From the NCBI RefSeq assembly GCF_030409525.1, contig NZ_JAUFQB010000058.1:21478-85477 (forward strand): 64,000 nucleotides of DNA, written 5' to 3'. Positions 18,062 to 27,857 of the stretch are shown here, piece by piece (within the stretch, counting starts at the first letter, position 1; each line of letters begins with the position of its first letter). Source of the stretch: Kaistella yonginensis. GTDB taxonomy: Bacteria; Bacteroidota; Bacteroidia; Flavobacteriales; Weeksellaceae. Under the pieces are notes generated by a model. The model did no database searches and was not told the DNA's origin. It saw nothing but the letters and a program-made list of their open reading frames with translations. The position numbers and the translations under genes were made by a program.

Positions 18062-18673
18062 ATGAAAACAATGATTCTCGAACATCAAAACATTAACAAC
18101 ACCGAAGCCAATAAAAATTACTGGCAAAACGCTATTACTTTCGACGCCTATATGAAAATCGCAGAAGAGCGATTCCACAACAATCCTGATTCAAACGATG
18201 AGCATCAGGAATATTATGAACTTGGATTACAGCGACTTAACCGGACTATTAAAACTTATAAAGTTGATGCAGACCAAATGCAGAAATTTGAAGCTAAAAA
18301 CTTTAACGGTAAGATATTAATTATTTCAGAACCTTGGTGTGGCGATGCAAGTGCAACTGTACCTGCCGTTTCTAAATTTTTTGCTGCAGCGGGCATTGAG
18401 GTGGCCGTTTTCTTGCGAGACAGCGACCTTTCGCTCATCGATCAATTTCAAACCAATGGAACGCAGTCTATTCCGAAGGTGATTATTTTTAATGAAGATT
18501 TTTCGGTAAAAGCAGATTGGGGACCACGACCACAATTCGGAAATGATCTTTTGAAAAAATTTAAAGAAAATCCAGACACCTATCCAAGAGAGGAATTTTA
18601 CAATGATTTACAGGTGTATTACGCAAAAAATCGTGGTAAAGATGCGATTGAAGAAATCATATCGTTACTGTAA
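18062..18673 (+). CDS. Thioredoxin-fold protein with a single active-site cysteine
   Basis: A 203-residue cytoplasmic protein of the Thioredoxin_9-like group. The fold's active-site loop reads SEPWCGDASATVP (near residue 95): only the first cysteine of the usual CxxC is kept, the second position being Ala or Ser. The cis-proline equivalent is in QSIPKVIIF near 140. The loss of the resolving cysteine means it cannot run a normal dithiol cycle; it may work with bacillithiol or glutathione-like thiols, or as a monothiol protein. The exact function is unknown. It forms a small run of thioredoxin-like genes with the next gene. Confidence 0.8.
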   Translation: MKTMILEHQNINNTEANKNYWQNAITFDAYMKIAEERFHNNPDSNDEHQEYYELGLQRLNRTIKTYKVDADQMQKFEAKNFNGKILIISEPWCGDASATVPAVSKFFAAAGIEVAVFLRDSDLSLIDQFQTNGTQSIPKVIIFNEDFSVKADWGPRPQFGNDLLKKFKENPDTYPREEFYNDLQVYYAKNRGKDAIEEIISLL

Positions 18674-18763
18674 ATAATTTTAAATGTTAAATCGCAAACC
18701 TGCGTGGCGACAGGCTGGTTTGCGGTTAAAAAACATTAGACCAATTTTTAATACAATACAATA

Positions 18764-19315
18764 ATGAAATTCCTGAAAAAGAACGCATTTTTCATTCTGG
18801 TTGCGGCATTTTTAACCGTACTTTATCTCTTCCCATCGGTAAAATTAAAATTGAAAGATCTTTTTTTTCCCATTGCAGCGATTGAAAACGCCATCACGCT
18901 AAACGATGAAGATTATGATATACAACTCAAAGGAATTAATGTACCCAACACCAATCTGAAAAGTTTAAAAGGGAACAAACTCATTTTGCTTAATTTTTGG
19001 GGAACTTGGTGTCCGCCATGTCGGGAAGAGTGGCCAACCATCGAGCAATTATATTTGGGACGAAAAGATAAAATCGATTTCGTACTAATTGCCATGCAGG
19101 ATAAAGAAGAAGATGTGATTGCATTTATGAAGAAAAATAATTACACCGCACCTGTTTATATTGCAGAAAGCCCGATCACCAAAAATGTTTTGCCAAAAGT
19201 ATTTCCCACCACTTTTCTACTCGATAAAAACGGTAGAATTCTCTTAAAAGAAGAGGGAACCAAAGACTGGAATTCTAAGTCAACCAATTCATTTATCGAC
19301 AATGTCACGCAGTAA
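18764..19315 (+). CDS. TlpA/ResA-like membrane-anchored thiol-disulfide oxidoreductase
   Basis: A 183-residue protein with an N-terminal membrane anchor (residues 9-26) and a periplasmic thioredoxin domain. The active site is WCPPC in FWGTWCPPCREEWP near residue 80, and the cis-proline is in VFPTTFLLD near 147. This is the TlpA/ResA pattern, used to reduce cytochrome c or other periplasmic thiols; partners are not visible here. It lies 90 bp after the monothiol protein gene on the same strand. Confidence 0.85.
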   Translation: MKFLKKNAFFILVAAFLTVLYLFPSVKLKLKDLFFPIAAIENAITLNDEDYDIQLKGINVPNTNLKSLKGNKLILLNFWGTWCPPCREEWPTIEQLYLGRKDKIDFVLIAMQDKEEDVIAFMKKNNYTAPVYIAESPITKNVLPKVFPTTFLLDKNGRILLKEEGTKDWNSKSTNSFIDNVTQ

Positions 19316-19387
19316 TTTAACTAAAATTACGAATTGATGGTATGAATTTTGTGACTAATTGTTCGTTATAAAAAATTAAAATACACA

Positions 19388-19729
19388 ATGAAAGCATCAA
19401 AAATTCAGTTGGCAAAAGAAGCATTTAAGCATAAAGGATTTATCTCAAAAATTCCTGTCATTATCCGGATGATCAAGTCGGCAACCAAAAAAGGCGGTTA
19501 CAAACCTCAGTTAAAAAACGTACTTGTACCCGGTTTGGTTTTGCTTTATCTGGTTTCACCCATTGATATTATCCCGGATATGATTCCTATCATCGGTGTA
19601 TTGGATGATTTTGCACTGCTCGCCTTTGCGATTCCACTTTTGGTAAAAGAAGCCGAAAAGTTTGTCGCTTGGGAAGCTTCAAAAAAGTACGATGGTCCTA
19701 CAATCGAAGAAGCCGAGATTATCTCTTAA
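19388..19729 (+). CDS. YkvA family (DUF1232) membrane protein
   Basis: A 113-residue protein. The DUF1232 core is LYLVSPIDIIPDMIPIIGVLDD (residues about 55-76), where the Asp-Ile-Pro-Asp motif is the family signature. It is followed by a hydrophobic helix. The function is unknown. A terminator hairpin follows directly. Confidence 0.85.
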   Translation: MKASKIQLAKEAFKHKGFISKIPVIIRMIKSATKKGGYKPQLKNVLVPGLVLLYLVSPIDIIPDMIPIIGVLDDFALLAFAIPLLVKEAEKFVAWEASKKYDGPTIEEAEIIS

Positions 19730-19744
19730 TCCATAAAAAATGAA

Positions 19745-19775
19745 GACCGTTCCCAAAAAGGAGCGGTTTTTTTTG
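19745..19775 (+). terminator. Terminator after the YkvA gene
   Basis: ACCGTTCC pairs with GGAGCGGT (one G-U pair) around CAAAAA, then a run of eight T. A short frame beginning inside it is therefore not a gene. Confidence 0.75.
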
Positions 19776-19958
19776 GAATACCAGGATTATCGCTTCTTAA
19801 AAAACAGGTCTGGCTTTAGATTAAAAATTCCCGTGTCGATTTTAATATCAAATTCAATTCCCTTTAAATTATTAAAATTTGCAATGCTTGGGATCTGTGA
19901 AATCTTAAAGCGGAAACTTTAACCCTTTTTATTCAAAAAAAATAAGGAAATTTGCAGC

Positions 19959-20867
19959 GTGAAAAAACTCATCTCCATTATCGGAACTACAGGAATTGGC
20001 AAAACAAAACTCGCCATCGAAATTGCAAAACATTTCGAGACCGAAATTATTTCCTGTGATTCTCGGCAATTTTTCAAAGAAATGAATATCGGGACTGCTA
20101 CCCCATCAAAAGAAGAGTTGGCAGAAGTTCCGCACCATTTCATTCAACATCTTTCGGTAGAAGATTATTATTCCATCGGACAATTCGAGAAAGACGCGAT
20201 AGAAAAAATCGAGGAACTTTTTCAGAAACATGATATCGTGGTTTTGGTGGGCGGAAGCATGATGTACGAAAAAGCGGTCATCGGAGGACTTCACGATTTA
20301 CCCGAAGCCAACGAAGAAAACCAACATAAACTGGAGCAGATTTTAGAAGAAGACGGCATTGAAAAACTTCAACATATTTTGAAGGAATTAGATCCAGAAT
20401 ACTTTGATAAAGTAGACAGAGACAATCCGAGGAGATTATTTCGCGCCATTGATATTATCTGGCAAACTGGGAAAACCTACAGCAAAAATATTGCACCACA
20501 AATGAATCAGCGGGATTTTGAGGTGATCAGGATTGGACTGCAAGCACCACGTGAAACTATTTACGAAAGAATTAATCAACGCGTAGATCTGATGGTAGAA
20601 AACGGTTTATTAAACGAGGCAGAATCATTAATTCCTTTTAAAAATAATCTAGCTTTACAAACCGTCGGTTATTCCGAACTCTTCAAATATTTTGGGAGAA
20701 TCTGGCCTTTGGATTTTGCTTTGGAAGAAATTAAAAAAAATTCGCGAAGATTTGCAAAACGGCAATTGACCTGGTATCGAAAAGAAGAAAACATCAACTG
20801 GGTAAATTTTGAAAATTCGGTGCAAGAATCGTTATCTTTGCTTCATACTTTAAATATCAAAAAATAA
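19959..20867 (+). CDS. miaA: tRNA dimethylallyltransferase
   Basis: A 302-residue enzyme that adds a dimethylallyl group to A37 of tRNAs reading UNN codons. The P-loop is GTTGIGKTKLA (near residue 9; the usual form is GPTGSGKT). The following segment EIISCDSRQFFKEMNIGTA holds the catalytic Asp, and DNPRRLFRAID near 148 and LQTVGYSELFKY near 235 are also typical. The start codon is GTG at 19959, the only one giving the full P-loop with normal spacing. The next gene starts 4 bp after its stop, but a promoter candidate inside miaA could drive that gene separately. Confidence 0.95.
   Translation: MKKLISIIGTTGIGKTKLAIEIAKHFETEIISCDSRQFFKEMNIGTATPSKEELAEVPHHFIQHLSVEDYYSIGQFEKDAIEKIEELFQKHDIVVLVGGSMMYEKAVIGGLHDLPEANEENQHKLEQILEEDGIEKLQHILKELDPEYFDKVDRDNPRRLFRAIDIIWQTGKTYSKNIAPQMNQRDFEVIRIGLQAPRETIYERINQRVDLMVENGLLNEAESLIPFKNNLALQTVGYSELFKYFGRIWPLDFALEEIKKNSRRFAKRQLTWYRKEENINWVNFENSVQESLSLLHTLNIKK
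20809..20840 (+). promoter_or_regulatory. Promoter candidate inside the miaA 3' end
   Basis: TTG at 20809-20811, a 21-bp spacer and TATCTTTG at 20833-20840 fit TTG-N17-23-TAnnTTTG. It would start transcription about 25 bp before the next ATG at 20872. Confidence 0.5.
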
Positions 20868-20871
20868 AACA

Positions 20872-21429
20872 ATGGCAAATACTCCTTCCAATATGATCGA
20901 CCTCGGAACTAAAGCTCCTTTCTTTGAACTACCGAATCCGTCCCAAAGCAATGAAATGCAATCCTTAGAAGATCTAAAAGGTGAAAAAGGAACCCTCGTT
21001 TTTTTCATGTGTAACCACTGTCCGTTTGTACTTCATGTGGTTGATAAGTTAACTGAACTGTACGAAGATTATCAGGAACAGGGTATCGAATTTATCGCCA
21101 TTAATGCCAATGATGTTGAAAAATATCCTGCAGATTCCCCAGAAAAAATGGTTGAATTTCAGGTAGAGAGAAAATTTGATTTTCCTTATTTATATGATGA
21201 AAGTCAAGCGATTGCAAAAGCCTACGAGGCAGCTTGTACGCCCGATTTTTTCTTTTTTGATGACAAATTAGATTTAATTTACCGCGGACAAATGGATGAC
21301 TCCAGACCGGGAAATCAAAAAGAAATCACAGGTGAAGATTTAATTATCGCCTTCGAAAATCTATTGGCTGGCGCACCACAGGAAGAAATTCAGAAACCAA
21401 GTATGGGTTGTAATATCAAATGGAAGTAA
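20872..21429 (+). CDS. Thioredoxin-like redoxin (peroxiredoxin/AhpC-TSA-like)
   Basis: A 185-residue cytoplasmic redox protein. The active site is CNHCPF in FFMCNHCPFVLHVVDKL near residue 48, a CxxC form found in a common Bacteroidetes and proteobacterial redoxin family. Conserved YRGQMDDSRPGN lies near 141-152, which marks the subgroup. Specific partners are unknown. It follows miaA by 4 bp and is followed by a strong terminator. Confidence 0.85.
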   Translation: MANTPSNMIDLGTKAPFFELPNPSQSNEMQSLEDLKGEKGTLVFFMCNHCPFVLHVVDKLTELYEDYQEQGIEFIAINANDVEKYPADSPEKMVEFQVERKFDFPYLYDESQAIAKAYEAACTPDFFFFDDKLDLIYRGQMDDSRPGNQKEITGEDLIIAFENLLAGAPQEEIQKPSMGCNIKWK

Positions 21430-21433
21430 TAAT

Positions 21434-21466
21434 AAGAGCCAAGTAAAAAGTAAAAAGAGCCAAGTA
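21434..21466 (-). repeat. 33-bp TACTTGGCTCTTTT element, copy 2
   Basis: On the minus strand it reads TACTTGGCTCTTTTTACTTT and continues with TTACTTGGCTCTT, nearly identical to copy 1 at 8200-8232. Its inner half also forms one arm of the terminator at 21452-21488. Confidence 0.5.
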
Positions 21467-21488
21467 TACGCATTACTTGGCTCTTTTT
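21452..21488. terminator. Bidirectional terminator between convergent genes
   Basis: AAAAAGAGCCAAGTA pairs perfectly with TACTTGGCTCTTTTT around a 7-nt loop, between the redoxin gene (+) and the MBL hydrolase gene (-). Confidence 0.85.
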
Positions 21489-21505
21489 ACTTTTACCTTT
21501 TTACT

Positions 21506-22141
21506 TTAAAAAAAGGGACTGTAATTTTTCTCATATCCAATCGTAGTCGGATTACCGTGACCGTTATAGACTTTGGTATCTTGGTCCAGAACAAAAAGTT
21601 TTGACTTGATATTGCTGATGAGTTCTTCATGACTTCCCTTGTACAAATCGGTTCTGCCTATGCTTCCTTCAAACAAAACATCTCCAGAAATCATGAATTT
21701 TTGCTTTTCATTATGAAAAGCAATGCTTCCAGGTGAATGGCCGGGAACGTGAATAATTTTAAATTCATCTTTTCCCAACCTGAGAATTTCAGTTTCTTTT
21801 ACATAAGAAATTTTTCCTACAAATGGTTTGAAGAAAAAGCCGAATCGATTGGCATCCATTGGATTTCGGTCCAACATTTCCTGTTCAAGTGGATGCATTA
21901 CCACGGGAACTTGGTATTTGTCATAGGCCTTCTGCAACCCTAAAACGTGATCGATGTGTGCGTGGGTCAATAGTATATTCTTAACTTTTAAATCATTGTC
22001 AGCAATAAATTGTTCTAAAACATTGGTTTCTTCGTCAGTGAAATTTCCGGGATCGATGATGTAAGCGTCTTTGTCGTCATTATAAACGATATAGGTATTC
22101 TGTGAAAAGGGATTAAATGTAAACGATTTGATCTGAAACAT
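21506..22141 (-). CDS. MBL-fold metallo-hydrolase (glyoxalase II-like)
   Basis: A 211-residue zinc hydrolase. The metal motif is THAHIDH in LLTHAHIDHVLG near residue 60; further ligands are in HVPGHSPGS (near 131-139), SGDVLFEGSIGRTD (near 152-165) and NGHGNPT near 195. The pattern is that of small glyoxalase II-like thioester hydrolases or persulfide dioxygenases. The precise substrate cannot be deduced. The start is the ATG followed by FQIKSF. Confidence 0.88.
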   Translation of the reverse strand: MFQIKSFTFNPFSQNTYIVYNDDKDAYIIDPGNFTDEETNVLEQFIADNDLKVKNILLTHAHIDHVLGLQKAYDKYQVPVVMHPLEQEMLDRNPMDANRFGFFFKPFVGKISYVKETEILRLGKDEFKIIHVPGHSPGSIAFHNEKQKFMISGDVLFEGSIGRTDLYKGSHEELISNIKSKLFVLDQDTKVYNGHGNPTTIGYEKNYSPFF

Positions 22142-22276
22142 TGATTTATTTTTTACAAATTTAAGGGCTATTTTTTTAAAACCACAAATGGCGCAAAGAA
22201 TTTAAGTTCTTTATTACCTAAAAGCTTGAGAAAGTTGGAAGATAAAAAATTCGAGTTCGATTCATCGATCAATAAA

Positions 22277-22780
22277 CTATTTTCTAAAATCCCAAGGCGC
22301 CACTGGATTTTTATCTGCCCAGAGTCCGATTTTATTTTTGCGGGCACTATTTTCTAATTGTGCATACTCGATGCTGCTAGAATATCTTTTATAATGCCAG
22401 GCTAAACCAGATTTTAGCATTTCTTTATTGAGGCAGACTTTATTTTCTAAAAATATTTCTGCAATCATCCTTCCGCGAGAATCGTAAGATCCTTTTTTTC
22501 CATTGCTAATGATTGTGACCGTTTTTCCAAAAGCGAGCGCGGCAAGTTTTTGTTTGGAAACAGTACCAAAGGCCTGCTTTTTTTCCGGCGCATCGATATG
22601 TTCTAAGCGCAGGGTCATGGGCAACTGGTAATATAAAACCTCAACAGTGTCGCCGTCTTTAATGCCAATTATTTTTACTTTGAGAAGGAGTTGGTTGGTT
22701 GGCGAGGCTTTTTGTGAGGACGCTGGAACAATGTAATTGCCAAAAAACAGAAAGCTAAATAAAGGGATTAATTTTCGCAT
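22277..22780 (-). CDS. Exported staphylococcal-nuclease-like endonuclease
   Basis: A 167-residue thermonuclease-family protein. Residues 1-22 are a signal peptide ending near ASSQ. The SNase OB-fold begins at VKIIGIKDGDTVEV. Catalytic candidates match S. aureus nuclease: an Arg in TLRLEHIDAPE, the Glu in DAPEKKQ, and an Arg in SRGRMIAEI. The fold ends with NKIGLWADKNPVAPWDFRK. It should cut DNA or RNA outside the cytoplasm, using Ca2+ if it behaves like the family. Confidence 0.88.
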   Translation of the reverse strand: MRKLIPLFSFLFFGNYIVPASSQKASPTNQLLLKVKIIGIKDGDTVEVLYYQLPMTLRLEHIDAPEKKQAFGTVSKQKLAALAFGKTVTIISNGKKGSYDSRGRMIAEIFLENKVCLNKEMLKSGLAWHYKRYSSSIEYAQLENSARKNKIGLWADKNPVAPWDFRK

Positions 22781-22951
22781 TGCTAAAACAATAATATTTT
22801 TGAGGAAGATAGGAATTTCTAAAGGTTTTTTAAACTTTTAGTTGGTATTTCTGGGTGGTTTAGTGTGGCGCGAGCGAAGCGAGCGTCGAAAAGTGTGGAA
22901 GGTCAGCTTGTCTTTGTTTTGGGTGAACAAGACCTAAATTTCGTATTACCC

Positions 22952-23035
22952 TGCGCCCCGGCCTGAATGGAGCTCTTTTTGTGCAGCGCAGCGGAACAAA
23001 AAAGCGGGAATGGAGGACGGAAAAGGCGCCCAAAT
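22952..23035 (+). repeat. Dispersed intergenic repeat, copy 3
   Basis: It begins TGCGCCCCGGCCTGAATGG then AGCTCTTTTT and ends AAAAAAGCGGGAATGGAGG then AGGCGCCCAAAT, matching copies 1 and 2. The centre is short and can pair (TTTTTGT/ACAAAAAA). This 313-bp gap between the nuclease and DUF3467 genes holds nothing else of note except a GC-rich stretch near 22866-22885. Confidence 0.75.
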
Positions 23036-23093
23036 AGAAATCCCGACTCAAGTGAATGAATCGGGATTTCTGATTGAAAAAACGCGGTGCTAA

Positions 23094-23405
23094 TTAAGCC
23101 TGTACGTTGTTTTGTCCTAATACGAAAGGTTCAACTTCTTTGATTTCTCCGAATTGTTGTTCGTAATTGGTGATGTTTTGTTGCAAAGCTGCCATTACTC
23201 TTTTGGCGTGAAGTGGCGCAAGAATTACTCTTGATCTTACATTCGCTTGCTGAACTCCTGGCATCATTTGGATAAAATCTACTACGAATTCTGAAGGGGA
23301 ATGATTTACTAAAGCTAAGTTACAGTAAACTCCTCCGGCAACCATTTCGCTTAATTGAATGTTGATGTTGTTTGGATCTTGATTTTGATTTTGGTTGTTG
23401 TCCAT
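23094..23405 (-). CDS. DUF3467 family protein
   Basis: A 103-residue protein of the DUF3467 family: the core runs from IQLSEMVAGGVYCNLALVNHS to RSRVILAPLHAKRVMAALQQN, as in the family. The N-terminus is Asn/Gln-rich. The function is unknown. It is encoded downstream of rpoC with a 103-bp gap, in the same direction, so it could be the last gene of the rpoBC transcript. Confidence 0.85.
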   Translation of the reverse strand: MDNNQNQNQDPNNINIQLSEMVAGGVYCNLALVNHSPSEFVVDFIQMMPGVQQANVRSRVILAPLHAKRVMAALQQNITNYEQQFGEIKEVEPFVLGQNNVQA

Positions 23406-23508
23406 TTTTGAATGAATTTTAAATTATAAATTTTAGATTTTAAATTACAAAAGACCTTAGACTACAGAATTTATTAATTTAAAATCTGTAATCTAAAATC
23501 TATAATTA

Positions 23509-26500
23509 CTAATTAATGTCTTCGAATTCTTTTTTAGAACCCACGATGATGTTTTGATAATCTTTCAGACCCGTTCCTGCAGGAATTCTGTGTCCTACAA
23601 TTACGTTTTCTTTCAGACCGCTCAAGTAATCTACTTTTCCTGAAACTGCTGCTTCGTTTAATACTTTCGTCGTTTCCTGGAAAGAGGCTGCAGACATGAA
23701 TGATTTGGTTTGTAGCGCTGCTCTGGTAATCCCTTGCAATACTGGTGTTGCAGTTGCAGGAAGTGCGTCACGAACTTCTACTAAGGCCAAGTCTTCCCGT
23801 TTCAGTTTAGAATTTTCGTCTCTTAGATCTTTGGTCGTAATCATTTGCCCTGGTTTGAATTCTTTGGAATCTCCAGCTTCTACCACTACTTTAAGACCGA
23901 ACACTCTATTGTTTTCTACTAAGAAATCTCCTTTGTGCTCTAACGCTCCTTCTAAGAATTGAGTATCTCCACCATCTACGATTGAAACTTTGGTCATCAT
24001 CTGACGAACAATAATTTCGAAGTGTTTGTCATCGATCTTCACCCCTTGCAGACGATATACTTCCTGAATTTCATTGACCAAATATTCCTGTACGGCAGTT
24101 GGTCCTTTAATTTTCAAGATGTCATCTGGAGTCGTAGATCCATTTGATAATGGTGAGCCAGCTCTTACGAAGTCATTTTCCTGAACCAAAATCTGGTTGG
24201 ATAGTTTCACTAAATATTTAGTGATTTCTCCAGTTTTTGCTTCTACGATCAACTCACGGTTCCCTCTTTTGATTTTACCGTACGATACCACTCCATCGAT
24301 TTCTGTAACTACCGCTGGGTTTGAAGGATTTCTTGCTTCGAACAATTCGGTAACTCTCGGTAGACCCCCTGTAATATCTCCAGATTTTGCAGATTTTCTT
24401 GGGATCTTGATCATTACTTTACCAGACTTAATTTTCTCACCATCGTTTACCATGATGTGTGCTCCTACTGGTAAGTTGTAGGCTTTTTGCTCCACTCCTT
24501 TAGAATCCACAACTTTCAAGGTTGGTACGGCTTTCTTGTTTCTAGATTCAGAAATTACTTTCTCTTCGAAACCAGTCTGCTCATCAATCTCTAGTGAGAA
24601 TGAAACCCCTTGGATAATATCTTCATACTCGATCTTACCTGCAGATTCAGCGATGATTACCGCATTATACGGATCCCACTTACAGATTAGATCTCCTTTG
24701 CTTACTTTATCACCTGGTTTAACAGCCAATTCAGATCCGTAAGGAATATTCGCCACCATTAATGGTGTTCTTGCTGCATTGTCTGCTACCAAACGGAATT
24801 CAGTTGAACGGGAAACTACGATTTCGGCTTTTTTACCAGCTTCGTTTTCAGAAGTTACGGTTCTAATTTCATCCATTTCTACGATACCATCACGTCTTGC
24901 AACAATCGATGAATTCTCAGAAATATTCCCTGCAGTTCCCCCTTGGTGGAAGGTTCTCAATGTTAATTGAGTTCCTGGCTCACCGATGGATTGCGCGGCA
25001 ATAACTCCTACTGCTTCACCCATATGAATAGGTTTACCAGTGGCTAAGTTACGACCGTAACAAGCTGCACAGATTCCTTTTTTCGCTTCACAAGTTAAAG
25101 GTGAACGAACTTCTACGCTATCGATTCCAGCTTCTTCGATTTTCTTCGCGTAGGCTTCATTGATCAATTGATCAGCTTCCACGATTACTTCGTCGGTTTC
25201 TGGATCGTACACATTATGTAAGGAAACTCTACCTAATACTCTTTCAGAAATACGTTCTACGATTTCATCATTTTTCTTAAGTGGTGTAATTTCAGTTCCT
25301 CTTAATGTTCCACAGTCGTTTTCGGTAATGATTACATCCTGCGCTACATCTACTAATCTTCTGGTCAAGTAACCAGCATCGGCAGTTTTTAGTGCGGTAT
25401 CTGCAAGACCTTTACGAGCCCCGTGAGTAGAGATAAAGTACTCTAAGATGGATAAACCTTCTTTAAAGTTTGCAACAATCGGGTTTTCAATAATCTCTGC
25501 GCCAGATGAACCGGCTTTTTGTGGTTTTGCCATCAAACCTCTCATTCCTGAAAGCTGACGAATCTGTTCTTTGGAACCCCTTGCACCAGAATCAAGCATC
25601 ATATAAACAGAGTTGAATCCACCTTGATCGGTTTTCATTCTGCTCATAATCATCTCGGTTAATCCTGCGTTGGTATTCGTCCAAACATCAATCACCTGAT
25701 TATATCTTTCTGTATCGGTAATAAGACCCATGTTATAGTTGGCCTTAATTTCATCAACGGTTTCTACCGCAGTTGAAATCATACCTTTCTTCTCTACAGG
25801 AATTACAATATCACCTAAACTAAAGGATAATCCGCCACGGAATGCGTGAGAATACCCTAGGTCTTTCATATCATCTAAGAAGTCTACGGTCGTTGGGAAG
25901 TCTGTATCCGCTAAAATTCTACCAATAACATTTCTCAATGATTTCTTGGTTAAAAGTTCGTTTACAAATCCTACTCCTTCGGGAACAATTTGGTTGAATA
26001 GTACTCTACCAGTAGTTGTTTCTACCAATCGGGTTACTAATTCACCTTCTTCTTTTACAGGAACTCTACATCTTATTTTTGCATTCAAGGAAACTTTTCC
26101 TTCTGCATATGCTATTTCAACTTCTTCTGCTGAATAGAAAGCCAGGCCTTCACCTAATACTTTCATTTCATCTGTTGATGATAATTCTTTGGTCATATAA
26201 TAGAGACCCAAAACCATATCCTGAGAAGGTACTGTAATCGGAGAACCATTTGCAGGGTTCAAGATATTCTGGGAACCTAACATTAGAAGTTGTGCTTCTA
26301 AAATTGCTTCAGGACCTAATGGCAAATGCACTGCCATCTGGTCACCATCGAAATCGGCATTAAATGCTGTCGTACACAATGGGTGAAGTTGGATTGCTTT
26401 TCCTTCGATCATTTTCGGTTGGAAAGCTTGAATACCAAGTCTGTGCAAAGTAGGTGCTCTGTTCAAAAGAACCGGGTGACCTTTGATGATTCCTTCCAAG

Positions 26501-27774
26501 ATGTCATAAACAACTGGCTCTTTTCTATCAATGATTCTTTTTGCAGATTTTACGGTTTTTACAATTCCTCTTTCGATCAGTTTTCTAATGATGAACGGTT
26601 TGTAAAGTTCCGCAGCCATATCTTTAGGAATTCCACATTCGTGTAGTTTCAAGTTTGGGCCTACGACGATTACGGACCGGGCAGAATAATCCACACGTTT
26701 TCCTAGTAAGTTTTGACGGAAACGACCTTGCTTACCTTTCAATGAATCAGAAAGTGATTTCAATGGTCTGTTTGATTCCGACTTAACTGCTGAGGATTTT
26801 CTGGTGTTATCAAATAATGAATCTACAGATTCCTGCAACATTCTTTTTTCGTTGCGAAGGATCACTTCCGGAGCTTTGATTTCCAAAAGTCTCTTCAAAC
26901 GATTATTTCTAATGATTACTCTTCGGTAAAGATCATTTAAATCTGAAGTCGCAAAACGACCACCATCCAATGGAACCAAAGGTCTCAACTCTGGCGGGAT
27001 TACAGGAAGCACTCTCATAATCATCCATTCGGGACGGTTAACCATACGGGTATTTGCACCTCTGATTGCTTCTACCACGTTTAGTCTTTTCAAGGCTTCT
27101 GTTCTTCTTTGTTTAGAAGATTCGTTATGCGCTTTGTGACGCAAGTCGAATGATAAAGTATCAAGATCAATTCTGCTTAATAACTGCTCCACTGCTTCAG
27201 CACCCATTTTGGCGATGAATTTATTTGGATCAGCATCATCAAGATATTGATTATCTGCCGGCAGCGTTTCTAGAATATCCAGATACTCTTCTTCGGTTAA
27301 GAATTCTTTATCATCGAAATCAGCACCGTCTGCTCTTTTCGCAATACCTTGTTGAATAACCACATATCTTTCATAATAGATAATCATGTCTAATTTCTTA
27401 GACGGTAATCCTAAAAGATAACCGATTTTATTCGGCAAAGAACGGAAGTACCAGATATGAGCCACAGGAACGACCAAGCCAATATGCCCAATTCTTTCTC
27501 TACGTACTTTTTTCTCGGTAACCTCTACACCACAACGGTCACAAACGATTCCTTTGTAGCGGATTCTTTTGTATTTTCCACAGGCACATTCGTAATCTTT
27601 TACAGGACCGAATATTTTTTCACAGAAAAGACCATCTCTTTCCGGCTTATGCGTACGGTAGTTAATTGTTTCGGGCTTTAAAACCTCACCTCTTGAATCC
27701 TGTAAAATAGATTCTGGCGAAGAAAGTCCAATGGTAATTTTAGTAAAATTACTTGTTTTATTTTTGTTTGACAT
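23509..27774 (-). CDS. rpoC: DNA-directed RNA polymerase subunit beta'
   Basis: A 1421-residue subunit of RNA polymerase, holding the catalytic Mg2+ at [12 protein letters not shown] (near residue 460). The first zinc site is CACGKYKRI plus CDRCGVEV (residues about 63-85); the second is formed by cysteines in [15 protein letters not shown] near 900. The length is within the Bacteroidetes range. It follows rpoB after 83 bp on the minus strand. No truncation or frameshift is seen. Confidence 0.98.
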   Translation of the reverse strand: MSNKNKTSNFTKITIGLSSPESILQDSRGEVLKPETINYRTHKPERDGLFCEKIFGPVKDYECACGKYKRIRYKGIVCDRCGVEVTEKKVRRERIGHIGLVVPVAHIWYFRSLPNKIGYLLGLPSKKLDMIIYYERYVVIQQGIAKRADGADFDDKEFLTEEEYLDILETLPADNQYLDDADPNKFIAKMGAEAVEQLLSRIDLDTLSFDLRHKAHNESSKQRRTEALKRLNVVEAIRGANTRMVNRPEWMIMRVLPVIPPELRPLVPLDGGRFATSDLNDLYRRVIIRNNRLKRLLEIKAPEVILRNEKRMLQESVDSLFDNTRKSSAVKSESNRPLKSLSDSLKGKQGRFRQNLLGKRVDYSARSVIVVGPNLKLHECGIPKDMAAELYKPFIIRKLIERGIVKTVKSAKRIIDRKEPVVYDILEGIIKGHPVLLNRAPTLHRLGIQAFQPKMIEGKAIQLHPLCTTAFNADFDGDQMAVHLPLGPEAILEAQLLMLGSQNILNPANGSPITVPSQDMVLGLYYMTKELSSTDEMKVLGEGLAFYSAEEVEIAYAEGKVSLNAKIRCRVPVKEEGELVTRLVETTTGRVLFNQIVPEGVGFVNELLTKKSLRNVIGRILADTDFPTTVDFLDDMKDLGYSHAFRGGLSFSLGDIVIPVEKKGMISTAVETVDEIKANYNMGLITDTERYNQVIDVWTNTNAGLTEMIMSRMKTDQGGFNSVYMMLDSGARGSKEQIRQLSGMRGLMAKPQKAGSSGAEIIENPIVANFKEGLSILEYFISTHGARKGLADTALKTADAGYLTRRLVDVAQDVIITENDCGTLRGTEITPLKKNDEIVERISERVLGRVSLHNVYDPETDEVIVEADQLINEAYAKKIEEAGIDSVEVRSPLTCEAKKGICAACYGRNLATGKPIHMGEAVGVIAAQSIGEPGTQLTLRTFHQGGTAGNISENSSIVARRDGIVEMDEIRTVTSENEAGKKAEIVVSRSTEFRLVADNAARTPLMVANIPYGSELAVKPGDKVSKGDLICKWDPYNAVIIAESAGKIEYEDIIQGVSFSLEIDEQTGFEEKVISESRNKKAVPTLKVVDSKGVEQKAYNLPVGAHIMVNDGEKIKSGKVMIKIPRKSAKSGDITGGLPRVTELFEARNPSNPAVVTEIDGVVSYGKIKRGNRELIVEAKTGEITKYLVKLSNQILVQENDFVRAGSPLSNGSTTPDDILKIKGPTAVQEYLVNEIQEVYRLQGVKIDDKHFEIIVRQMMTKVSIVDGGDTQFLEGALEHKGDFLVENNRVFGLKVVVEAGDSKEFKPGQMITTKDLRDENSKLKREDLALVEVRDALPATATPVLQGITRAALQTKSFMSAASFQETTKVLNEAAVSGKVDYLSGLKENVIVGHRIPAGTGLKDYQNIIVGSKKEFEDIN

Positions 27775-27857
27775 TTTTTAAAATTTAGATTAAAAGATTG
27801 AGAGAGCGGAGAGTAGAGACAATTAATTCTCTAATCTCAAGTCTAAGAGTCTCTATT

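Noticed and set aside
19740..19922. A 60-residue plus-strand frame after the YkvA gene
   Set aside because: It starts in the terminator hairpin and shows no protein-like pattern.
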